A stretch of 8,344 bases of DNA, from the NCBI GenBank assembly GCA_007116835.1, contig SKHS01000035.1, positions 1 through 8,344 of the forward strand. The letters are read 5' to 3'. The stretch comes from Halomonas sp. Lineage in GTDB: Bacteria > Pseudomonadota > Gammaproteobacteria > Pseudomonadales > Halomonadaceae. The notes under the pieces were generated by a model, which did not search any database, had not been told where the DNA came from, and worked only from the letters and a program-made list of their open reading frames with translations. Position numbers and translations under genes: made by a program. Shown one piece after another: positions 1 to 7,000 of this stretch (its first letter is position 1; each line of letters opens with the position of its first letter).

Positions 1-427
1 CGGTAGCTTGATTGGTGAAGCCACTGCTGAGCGCATCCAAGAAGAGATTGGTTGCGCTTATCCAGGCGGTGAGCTGCGTGAAATAGACGTCCGTGGGCGT
101 AATTTAGCTGAAGGTATTCCGCGCAGTTTCACGCTTAACTCGCATGAAATTCTTGAAGCGCTTCAGGAAACACTTGGCTCAATTGTGGCCGCTGTGAAAA
201 GCGCACTTGAGCAGTCTCCTCCCGAACTTGCTTCCGATATTGCTGAACGCGGACTAGTGCTTACCGGTGGTGGTGCACTGTTACGTGATCTCGACAAGCT
301 GATTGCTGAAGAAACAGGCTTGCCGGTGATTGTGGCGGAAGACCCACTGACCTGTGTAGCCCGCGGTGGCGGTAAAGCGCTGGAAATGATTGATCAGCAT
401 ACCTTCGAGTTGCTTTCGAGCGACTGA
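1..427 (+). CDS. mreB: Rod shape-determining protein MreB, C-terminal part (5' truncated by window)
   Basis: MreB is the bacterial actin homologue. It forms ATP-dependent filaments under the inner membrane and positions the elongation peptidoglycan synthases. The open frame enters the window from upstream (first full codon at base 2) and ends at TGA 425-427, giving 141 visible residues, about 40% of the roughly 347-residue family length. The visible part starts at the conserved GSLIGEATAERI segment. It then shows VRGRNLAEGIPRSFTLNS, the block EQSPPELASDIAERG, the nucleotide-pocket motif LTGGGALLRDLD, and AEDPLTCVARGGGKALE near the C-terminus, all very close to E. coli MreB. The N-terminal phosphate-binding loops lie outside the window. 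It is followed by mreC in the same direction, with a terminator-like hairpin between them. The identification is secure; only the upstream part is unseen. Confidence 0.98.
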   Translation, partial: GSLIGEATAERIQEEIGCAYPGGELREIDVRGRNLAEGIPRSFTLNSHEILEALQETLGSIVAAVKSALEQSPPELASDIAERGLVLTGGGALLRDLDKLIAEETGLPVIVAEDPLTCVARGGGKALEMIDQHTFELLSSD

Positions 428-431
428 GTTT

Positions 432-472
432 AGCGGTTTATCGCGGGGGATTGCCTATTAAACCGCTTTTTT
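432..472 (+). terminator. Terminator-like hairpin with T-tract spanning the mreC start
   Basis: A perfect 9-bp inverted repeat is present: AGCGGTTTA at 432-440 and TAAACCGCT at 459-467. It is followed at once by a run of six T (467-472). The 5' arm is non-coding, just after the mreB stop; the 3' arm and T-run are the first codons of mreC. The 18-base loop (441-458) holds the G-rich putative ribosome binding site and the TTG start. Only four of nine pairs are G-C and the loop is long for a classical Rho-independent terminator, although GGG/CCT inside the loop could add a short inner helix. It could act as a partial terminator that lowers mreCD relative to mreB, or as a translational control hairpin. 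Both roles are inferred; the repeat and T-run are directly seen. Confidence 0.45.
445..449 (+). promoter_or_regulatory. Putative ribosome binding site of mreC
   Basis: GGGGG at 445-449 can pair with the CCUCC core of 16S rRNA using one G-U wobble. It lies one base before TTG 451, too close for normal initiation, but seven bases before ATT 457, the usual spacing. It is the only G-rich candidate in the mreB-mreC gap, and so bears on which codon starts mreC. It lies in the loop of the 432-467 hairpin. Confidence 0.4.
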
Positions 473-1392
473 CGCATGGGCCAGTGCCAGGTTACCGGCT
501 GTTCTTTTGTGTGTTGTTAGCCGCAGCGCTGATGTTTGCTGATAAGCGCTTTACACGCATGGAAGATTTTCGCGCCCAGATGACGATGATTGTAGCGCCT
601 ATTCAGTGGGTGGTTAGTGTGCCTAGCGATCTGCTGAATTGGGGGGCGCTTGCGCTGTCTGATCAGCAGGCGCTGGTCGATGAAAACCGTCGTTTGCGCG
701 AACAGATTTTGACGCTTTCTCACCGCGGACAGCGGTTGGCAAATCTGACGGCTGAGAATGCTGAGTTGCGTGCGCTACTTAAAGCAGGTCAGCGTCGAGA
801 TATTCCCTTCATCACCGCCGAACTCCTGTCGCTGGACAATGATCCGTTTAGTCACCAGATGGTTGTTGACCGCGGTCATCGCAACGGTGCTTACGTAGGC
901 CAGCCAGTGATTGACGCTTCGGGGTTAGTGGGGCAGGTGACCGCTGTGTCTGCCTACTCTAGTCGTGTTTTACTATTGGCGGATGCAAGCCATGCGCTGC
1001 CTGTTCAAGTGAATCGTAATGGCCTGCGCTTTATTGTGCAGGGGTCGGGTCGTTACGGCAGTGTGAACGTTTTGCATGTTCCTGATACAGCGGATATCCG
1101 TGAAGGTGACTTATTAACCACATCGGGTCTGGCGGGGCGCTTCCCGCCTGGCTATCCGGTTGCCCGAGTTACCAATGTATACCATGATCCCGGTCAGCCG
1201 TTTGCTCAAGTAACCGCCGAACCTTCTGCTCAGCTGCAGCGTTCGCGCCATTTTCTACTGCTTTTTCCGCCGCCTCGTGAAGCGTTTGAAGATGCCATTT
1301 GGGGTGACGCTATGGATATTGCCGCTGAGGCGCTGCATGCGGCAGAGCGTATAGGCTTGCAGCAGAGTGATGATCAGGATGAGGTGCGTTAA
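451..1392 (+). CDS. mreC: Cell shape-determining protein MreC
   Basis: MreC is a bitopic inner-membrane protein whose periplasmic part links MreB/MreD to the elongation synthases PBP2 and RodA. From the TTG start it has 313 residues. A short cytoplasmic tail with KPLFSHGP (4-11) is followed by a membrane helix at about 15-30, a coiled coil at about 72-112 (ENRRLREQI, ENAELRALL), and the MreC beta domain at about 118-275 with DPFSHQMVVDRG (131-142), GLVGQV (158-163), SHALPVQV (180-187) and TSGLAGRFPPGYPV (224-237). It ends soon after that domain, so it lacks the long proline-rich tail of E. coli MreC (367 residues). The start is uncertain: there is no in-frame ATG near the N-terminus. TTG 451 is taken here, but ATT 457 aligns with the E. 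coli initiator (IKPLFS against MKPIFS) and sits at better spacing from the G-run. The stop overlaps the mreD start as TAATG. Confidence 0.96.
   Translation: MPIKPLFSHGPVPGYRLFFCVLLAAALMFADKRFTRMEDFRAQMTMIVAPIQWVVSVPSDLLNWGALALSDQQALVDENRRLREQILTLSHRGQRLANLTAENAELRALLKAGQRRDIPFITAELLSLDNDPFSHQMVVDRGHRNGAYVGQPVIDASGLVGQVTAVSAYSSRVLLLADASHALPVQVNRNGLRFIVQGSGRYGSVNVLHVPDTADIREGDLLTTSGLAGRFPPGYPVARVTNVYHDPGQPFAQVTAEPSAQLQRSRHFLLLFPPPREAFEDAIWGDAMDIAAEALHAAERIGLQQSDDQDEVR
1381..1386 (+). promoter_or_regulatory. Ribosome binding site of mreD inside the mreC end
   Basis: GAGGTG lies within the last codons of mreC, five bases before the mreD ATG at 1392. It supports that start and the reading that mreD is translated by ribosomes finishing or re-initiating at the end of mreC. 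Confidence 0.75.
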
Positions 1393-1880
1393 TGGCAAAA
1401 GTGCCCTCAGTGCCGCTTATTCTTGTTTGGTTAAGCTTGGTATTAGCACTGTGTCTACAGGTGATGCCTTTGGCCGATGGTTGGCAGGTGTATAGACCCG
1501 AATGGATAGGTCTAATGCTGATCTATTGGTGCATGCGAACGCCTGGCAAAGTGGGGGTGTTTCACGGCTTTACTATCGGTATTTTGCTGGACTTGATAGA
1601 GGGTACTGCGCTAGGTCAGCACGCCCTTATCTTGTCGCTGCTAGCTTTTTTGTGCGCCTTGGTCTACCCCCGTTTCCGCGCTTATTCGCTGGTGCAACAG
1701 TCTTTGCTAGTGCTGGTGTTATTAGGTTTAGTGCAGTTGATTGAGCAGTGGGTGCGTACTTTGACGGGCGACTTTTCGATCCACTTGTCGTTTTTGATTC
1801 CTTCGCTGATTAGTGCTGTGCTTTGGCCGTGGTGGTCAACTATGTTAAAGGCACTTGAACGACGGGTGCTAGGGGCTTGA
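1392..1880 (+). CDS. mreD: Rod shape-determining protein MreD
   Basis: MreD is the polytopic inner-membrane partner of MreC in the elongasome. The protein has 162 residues, the same length as E. coli MreD, and is strongly hydrophobic. Membrane segments are visible at about 8-26, 38-50, 57-70, 78-92, 101-120 and 133-150. Conserved features include QVMPLADGWQVYRPEW (23-38), the LLD.I.GTALGQHAL stretch (65-79) in which D67 and G71 are typical, and the VLWPWW motif (143-148). The ATG shares one base with the mreC stop (TAATG), and GAGGTG at 1381-1386 gives a good ribosome binding site five bases upstream. Translation is therefore probably coupled to mreC while retaining its own site. A 54-base gap to maf follows, with no convincing promoter or terminator. 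Confidence 0.97.
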   Translation: MAKVPSVPLILVWLSLVLALCLQVMPLADGWQVYRPEWIGLMLIYWCMRTPGKVGVFHGFTIGILLDLIEGTALGQHALILSLLAFLCALVYPRFRAYSLVQQSLLVLVLLGLVQLIEQWVRTLTGDFSIHLSFLIPSLISAVLWPWWSTMLKALERRVLGA

Positions 1881-1922
1881 CGCTTTGTTACGTCTGTGAC
1901 GGCATATTGGCGGTTAAACAAT

Positions 1923-1927
1923 GGAGG
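1923..1927 (+). promoter_or_regulatory. Ribosome binding site deciding the maf start
   Basis: GGAGG sits seven bases before ATG 1935. The frame is open further upstream to a GTG at 1896, but that codon has no ribosome binding site, and the residues it would add (MTAYWRLNNGGAQ) have no counterpart in Maf proteins. ATG 1935 is therefore preferred. Confidence 0.85.
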
Positions 1928-1934
1928 GGCGCAG

Positions 1935-2555
1935 ATGAGTGTACAACACGGACGTATTTTGACCGCTGAGCCCGTGCTGTGCCTTGCATCTGCGTCGCCC
2001 AGGCGTCAAGCGCTGTTGGCATCTATTGGGGTGTCGACGTGCGTGATGCCCAGTGATATCGATGAAACGCCGCTTGCAGGCGAATCACCAGAAGCCTACG
2101 TTGAGCGATTGGCGATAGCCAAAGCGCAGGCAGGTGTGCCCAAAACGTCGCTGCCGGTCTTGGGCTCAGATACCTCGGTAGTCATTGATGGGCAGATTTT
2201 AGGCAAGCCAGTCGATGAGCGTGATGCGGCTGTTATGCTAAGGGCACTGTCAGGTCGTTATCATCAGGTGTTGACAGCCGTCGCTGTGACGGGCTCCCAA
2301 GGCGTGCTCTCTTGCTGTGTGACTACCTTGGTTAAAATGCGCGCTATCAGTCAGCAGGAAGTCGCCGACTACTGGTTAACCGGCGAGCCGGTCGACAAGG
2401 CAGGCGGGTATGCTATTCAAGGGTTGGCAGCCGTTTTTGTTGAGCAGATTCAAGGTAGTCATTCAGCGGTGGTTGGGCTGCCGCTATACGAAACAACGCG
2501 CTTGCTGCGTCAGCAAGGGGTGCCAATCTGGTCAGGCTGCTATCAGAGCAGGTAA
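1935..2555 (+). CDS. maf: Maf-type nucleotide pyrophosphatase, YhdE (dTTP/UTP) clade
   Basis: Maf proteins hydrolyse nucleoside triphosphates to the monophosphate and pyrophosphate, clearing non-canonical or excess nucleotides in the cytoplasm. The YhdE clade prefers dTTP and UTP; some Maf proteins also affect septation. The protein has 206 residues, slightly longer at the N-terminus than E. coli YhdE (about 197). Visible motifs are LASASPRRQALL (17-28, nucleotide-binding loop), DIDET (41-45), RLAIAKA (58-64), VLGSDT (75-80) with D79 as the likely catalytic base, LGKPVD (89-94), LSGRYHQVLTAVA (105-117), DKAGGYAIQG (154-163) with Q162, and GSHSAVVGLPLYET (174-187). The DKAG.Y.IQG and VVGLPL.ET forms match YhdE rather than the m7GTP-specific YceF, so the substrate assignment is by family. 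Its place between mreD and rng is the E. coli arrangement. Confidence 0.95.
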   Translation: MSVQHGRILTAEPVLCLASASPRRQALLASIGVSTCVMPSDIDETPLAGESPEAYVERLAIAKAQAGVPKTSLPVLGSDTSVVIDGQILGKPVDERDAAVMLRALSGRYHQVLTAVAVTGSQGVLSCCVTTLVKMRAISQQEVADYWLTGEPVDKAGGYAIQGLAAVFVEQIQGSHSAVVGLPLYETTRLLRQQGVPIWSGCYQSR

Positions 2556-2577
2556 CCGCCATTATCGCCGTCTGCTG

Positions 2578-2587
2578 TTGCATGCAA
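2578..2587 (+). repeat. 10-bp perfect palindrome in the maf-rng gap
   Basis: TTGCATGCAA reads identically on both strands and lies in the 61-base maf-rng spacer. Its left part, TTGCATG, recurs at 2613-2619, where it includes the rng ATG. It could be an operator-like site or chance. No promoter boxes with sensible spacing were found around it, so no function is assigned. Confidence 0.3.
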
Positions 2588-2603
2588 GGATACTGTGACT
2601 CAA

Positions 2604-2609
2604 TAAGGA
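2604..2609 (+). promoter_or_regulatory. Ribosome binding site of rng
   Basis: TAAGGA lies seven bases before ATG 2617. It is a near-consensus Shine-Dalgarno sequence and fixes the rng start. RNase G is thus translated independently of maf, unlike the coupled genes elsewhere in the cluster. Confidence 0.85.
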
Positions 2610-2616
2610 ATTTTGC

Positions 2617-4080
2617 ATGAGCGGTGAAGTCCTCATCAATTTAACGCCAATGGAGACCCGCGTTGCGCTGGTGGAAAATGGCGTCTTGCAAGAGGCGCTA
2701 ATTGAACGCTCCCGAAGGCGCGGTATTGTAGGCAATATCTACAAAGGTAAAGTAGTCCGTGTGTTGCCTGGCATGCAGGCTGCCTTTGTTGATATTGGCC
2801 TTGAGCGTGCAGCGTTTATTCATGCTCATGAAGTGATGCCTCCGGGCACGCCTAACGATGAACAGCAAACCATTGGCCAGCTATTGCATGAAGGCCAGGC
2901 GCTGGTTGTTCAGGTGACCAAAGACCCTATCGGCACGAAAGGCGCACGGCTAACCACTCATCTCTCTATTCCTTCACGTTACCTGGTCTATATGCCTGAC
3001 TCCCCTCATCATGGGGTGTCGCAGCGCATTGAAGACGAGCGAGAGCGTGAACGTTTGAAAGCGCTGTTAGATGCAGGAATTGCCGAACAAACCATCGAGG
3101 TGACCGGCGGTTTTATCGTACGCACCGCGGCAGAGGGTGTCGTGGATGAAGAGCTGACCAGCGACATGTATTTCTTACTGCGTATTTGGCGCAAAGTAAG
3201 CGAGCGTAAAATAACGGCTGCATCGCCAAGCGTCATTTATGATGATCTGCCGCTTTTTATGCGCACATTGCGTGATGTAATGCGTGACGACATTGAAAAA
3301 GTACGCATTGATTCCCGCGAGAATTTTGTCAAATTAGTCGATTTCGCTAATGAGTTCATGCCTGATGCCGTGGATCGTATCGAGTACTATCCTGGTGAGC
3401 GGCCGATCTTTGATCTTTACAGCGTTGAAGATGAAATCCAGAAAGCGTTAGGGCGCAAGGTGCAGCTTAAGTCGGGGGGATACTTGGTGATCGACCCCAC
3501 AGAAGCGATGACGACGATTGATGTAAATACCGGAGGCTACGTTGGGCATCGTAACCTTGAAGAGACTATCTTTAAGACCAATCTAGAGGCGGCTACCGCT
3601 ATTGCTCGTCAGCTTCGGCTACGCAATTTGGGTGGCATTATCATCATTGATTTTATCGATATGGTAGATGTCGAGCACCAGCGTCAGGTGTTGCGCGTGT
3701 TAGAAAAAGCTTTAGAGCGGGATCATGCTAAAACAAAGTGTACTGGAGTGACAGAGCTTGGTTTAGTACAGCTGACGCGCAAACGCACCCGAGAAAGCTT
3801 AGAGCAAACGCTTTGTGAGGCATGCCCTACCTGTAGCGGGCGCGGTATGCTTAAGACGCCTGAGACCGTTTGCTACGAGATATTTCGCGAGATACTCCGC
3901 GAAGAGAGGGCGTACAGCGCTGAAACATACATGGTGCTTGCGTCTCAGTCGGTGGTTGATCGCTTATTAGACGAAGAGTCAGCGGCAGTGGCTGATCTTG
4001 AAGCGTTTATTAATAAAACAATTCGTTTTCAAGTCGAGCAGCACTATTCCCAAGAACAGTACGATATTGTACTGATGTAA
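2617..4080 (+). CDS. rng: Ribonuclease G
   Basis: RNase G (CafA) is a 5'-end-sensing endoribonuclease, paralogous to the catalytic half of RNase E. It matures the 5' end of 16S rRNA and degrades selected mRNAs. The protein has 487 residues against 489 in E. coli, and no RNase E-type C-terminal scaffold. An S1-like RNA-binding domain covers about 36-120 (GNIYKGKVVRVLPGMQAAFVD, interrupted fold typical of the family). The 5'-monophosphate sensor is visible as R169 and T170 in FIVRTAAEG. The DNase I-like catalytic core has TIDVNTG (300-306) with D302 and N304, and IIIDFIDM (342-349) with D345, matching the Mg-binding D303/N305/D346 of RNase E. The Zn-link motif CPTC (403-406) is followed by SGRG and the small domain ending QYDIVLM. 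All key residues are intact, so the enzyme should be active. Its stop overlaps the yhdP start (TAATG). Confidence 0.98.
   Translation: MSGEVLINLTPMETRVALVENGVLQEALIERSRRRGIVGNIYKGKVVRVLPGMQAAFVDIGLERAAFIHAHEVMPPGTPNDEQQTIGQLLHEGQALVVQVTKDPIGTKGARLTTHLSIPSRYLVYMPDSPHHGVSQRIEDERERERLKALLDAGIAEQTIEVTGGFIVRTAAEGVVDEELTSDMYFLLRIWRKVSERKITAASPSVIYDDLPLFMRTLRDVMRDDIEKVRIDSRENFVKLVDFANEFMPDAVDRIEYYPGERPIFDLYSVEDEIQKALGRKVQLKSGGYLVIDPTEAMTTIDVNTGGYVGHRNLEETIFKTNLEAATAIARQLRLRNLGGIIIIDFIDMVDVEHQRQVLRVLEKALERDHAKTKCTGVTELGLVQLTRKRTRESLEQTLCEACPTCSGRGMLKTPETVCYEIFREILREERAYSAETYMVLASQSVVDRLLDEESAAVADLEAFINKTIRFQVEQHYSQEQYDIVLM
4057..4074 (+). promoter_or_regulatory. Small hairpin just upstream of the yhdP start
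   Basis: CAGTAC (4057-4062) and GTACTG (4069-4074) form a perfect 6-bp stem around a six-base loop, ending five bases before the yhdP ATG at 4080. It occupies the place where a Shine-Dalgarno sequence would be, and no G-rich site is present. It also encodes the conserved C-terminal residues QYDIVL of RNase G, so coding constraint may explain it. A role in yhdP translation is only a hypothesis. Confidence 0.3.
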
Positions 4081-7000
4081 TGATAGCGCTACGTGTGTGT
4101 CTTCGCTGGTGCCTAGTGGCCTTTGCAGGGCTGCTGGCCAGCCTTGCCGTGTTGCTTCTGCTCGCCCGCTTATTAATCAGCCAGTCCAGTTTTTTAACGC
4201 CGAAGGTGGAAGCGCTGCTTGAAGCGCGTATTGGCGTGCCTGTCAGCATTGAGCACTTATCACTATCGCTGGCCCGTAGCGATCTCGTACTGCGTTTAGA
4301 GGGTGTGCATTCCGCAACGCCTGATGGCCAGCCGCTGGCGTCTCTTGAAAGCGCTCTATTAAGGCTGGATGGCTGGGCCACTCTCGTTAATGTTGCGCCT
4401 ATTTTTAATGACGCCCGCATTGCAGGGCTTGCATTTCATCTCTATCAGCAGGAAGACACGGTTTGGGGGTGGCCAGCTCCCGCTGAGCTGCCTGAGGTAA
4501 TCGCAGACGAGCCCAGCGTGGATTTAGCAGCGCTAGATGCCTGGGCAGGCCTGATCCTTCGTCAGCGTCTGTGGGTAGATAATACGCAGTTGGTACTGCA
4601 TGGCAGGCAGCAGACGGTCACCTTACACGCGCCTACGCTATTGCTGAATGGCGATGAGCGGCGAACACGTCTTGAGGGGGCTGTTAATGTTTTAGAGTCT
4701 GAGAATCTAGAGGAGAATAAGCTGCCCGCTATTAAGATGAACGTCGAGATGCAGCCCGGTGAGCAGGGGTTTAGAGATTTCTCGGCGGCACTACAGCTCG
4801 ATATGCAGCTAGATCATTTAATAGCGCTGGCAGCTGTTCTGCGCGCAGAAAATATGCCTGCTTTAGAGCAAGCCGGAGGAGAAGTTAAGCTGTGGGGACG
4901 CTGGCGTTCCGGGCATCTTGATGAAGCGCGCTTGTCGGTGGATATTCCTGAGCTAACCTTGCGCCATGATATTCAATATGCCGTATTAAGAAATATCCAG
5001 GCCGACGGAATCTGGCAGCGCGACGGTGCGGGTGGCGAAGCATGGCTGAGCGGCAATGCCGAAAACGTTGAGTGGGCCCAGCCCGAGGGCGGTAGCACCG
5101 GTCCTGCCCTGCCTCGCCATTGGTATTTATCGCATCAACCTGATTTCTGGGAGCTTCGTACCAGTACGTTTGAGCTATCTTCTTTGGCAGCTTGGCGTGA
5201 TTATATTTTGTTGCCTGAGTCGCTGACCCGGGTGTTGCAAACGCTTTCCCCAAGTGGCCAGGTGCTTGGGTTACGGTTAGGGCAGCATGAAGGGCAGTGG
5301 GGGGTAGATGCTGCGCTCACCAACGTGGCGGTGCTTCCTTGGGAAAAAGCGCCAGGAGGAGGCCCGCTGGATGCTTGGGTGCAGGCGCGGGATTTGCGCG
5401 GCAGAGTCACCTTTAACAGCGCCGGTAGAACCTCGCTTAATTTTCCAGAGCTGTTTGAATCCCCGATGTATTTGAGTCATGCCGAGGGTGTGGTCGAGTG
5501 GGTCTATAACGGCCCGAATACAATGATTAGTGGTAGAGACCTGGACGTCAATTGGGAAGGTGCGGACGTCAGCGGTGGCTTCGGGCTGATTGCTAGCGAG
5601 CAAGGGGGGCAATTTGGCCTTGATATCGAGTTTGCCAATGTCGATGCGCTCAATCATCCGCTCTCTCAGTGGTTGCCCACTAAGGCCTTTGAGCCAGAAC
5701 TTCGAGAGTGGCTAGCCACTGACATCGCCGGCTATGTGCCTAACGGGTCGCTGAGGCTCAGCCTGCCGCTTACAGAGCGTCAGTCGGCAGAACAACTCTC
5801 TGCTACGTTAGAATTAGCGGTGACCCAGGGGCGTCTACCTATTGCACCAGGATGGCCGACCCTGGACGATGTGGAAGGTAAGCTGGTTTGGAAAGGCCAA
5901 GTGCTCGAAGCCCAGGTTGAGCATGCTCAGAGCCACGGCGTTGAGGTGTCTAACGGTGCGCTTATCTTTGCCAACGAAACGCTCGACCTTTCTGGTCAAT
6001 TAAGCAGTACGGGAGAGGCATTAATCGATTTCCTTCAAGCAATGCCCGATGTGGATCTTGCGCTGCTTAAGGACGTTCGGGCACAGGGGCGCGTAGAGGG
6101 AGATGTTGCGTTGTCGCTGCCGCTGAATACCCCTGAGGCCTTGCAGCTAGAGATTAACGCTCGGCCGCACTTTTCGACGCTCGCTTATCAGCCAGTGGCG
6201 CTTCCTCTGGAGGATGTTCAGGGCGTCGTGACATGGCAGCAGGATGGCGAGAAAAGTGCGTTGCTTGGAAAGCTGACCAGTCAGCTGCTTGGAAACCGCA
6301 TTGAAGCAGATATTAATGTTCCTGAAGAGGGCATTGCATTACACGGCGATATTGACACTGCCGTGCTGTTTCGTCTGGCGGACATACCTGTCGAGCAGGC
6401 CCGTCAAGTGCTGGAAGGTAGTGCCCAGTGGCGCGGGCAGATAGCGCTTGAGCCATCCCCTTCGATCACGCTTGAAAGCCAGTTAGTTGGCGTGACAAGT
6501 CGGCTGCCCGCGCCCTTTGCAAAATCTGCCGAGCAGGCTTGGAATTGGCAGCTACATGCCGATTTAGAGCGTGGTCGCCTCGCTACCCAGTTGGCGGATA
6601 TCGCCCAAGCGCGAGTGCAGCAGCTGCCTAACGGGGTGCTTGCCGGTGAGGTGTCGCTAGGTAATAACGCTGCGTCGGTAGGGTGGCCAACACGGCCTGG
6701 TTGGAACGTCGCGGCGCACGTTGCAACGCTTTCCCCTGTGGCATGGCAAGCAGCGCTTTCGTCATTGCGTCCAGCAACACCATCTTCAGGCGGTGGTGTT
6801 ACGGGTACGCCTCTATCCGTCATGCTTAGTACTGCCTGCCTGCAGTACAGAAATGAATGTTTTGGGGCGTTAGAAGCCTCTGGAAATATAGAAGGGCAGC
6901 GTGTAGCGATGCAGTTGAATGGCGATCTGGTATCTGGCCGGGTGGCATACCAGCCTAGCAGCGCGTTGCCGCTAGATATCGCAATTACATCGCTGGCGGT

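Noticed and set aside
476..478. ATG at 476 as the mreC start
   Set aside because: It is in a different reading frame from MreC.
1502..1744. 80-codon + strand frame inside mreD
   Set aside because: Out of frame with MreD, which matches its family over the full length. No independent support.
1891..1901. Small inverted repeat CGTC-TGT-GACG between mreD and maf
   Set aside because: Only four pairs with a three-base loop and no T-tract. Expected often by chance; not a terminator.
1877..1908. Possible promoter before maf (TTGACG at 1877-1882, CATATT at 1903-1908)
   Set aside because: The -35-like box is good, but the spacer is 20 bases and the -10 box matches only four of six positions. Not strong enough to annotate.
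1896..1934. GTG 1896 as the maf start
   Set aside because: No ribosome binding site, and the added residues are not part of the Maf fold. ATG 1935 has GGAGG at ideal spacing.
4133..4142. Palindrome GCTGGCCAGC near the start of yhdP
   Set aside because: Falls in codons for the hydrophobic anchor, where Leu/Ala codons readily produce such sequences. No spacer, no T-tract, no regulatory context.
4010..4420. 136-codon open frame on the minus strand across the rng-yhdP junction
   Set aside because: Antisense to the conserved RNase G C-terminus and the YhdP anchor. Ser/Arg-rich composition typical of a shadow frame and no ribosome binding site noted.
4885..5657. Several overlapping minus-strand open frames (4885-5253, 5201-5410, 5277-5657)
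   Set aside because: All antisense to yhdP, mutually overlapping, and without recognisable domains.
6404..6823. 139-codon open frame on the minus strand
   Set aside because: Lies wholly inside yhdP, opposite well-supported coding sequence. Its product is low-complexity and resembles no family I recognise. A shadow frame.
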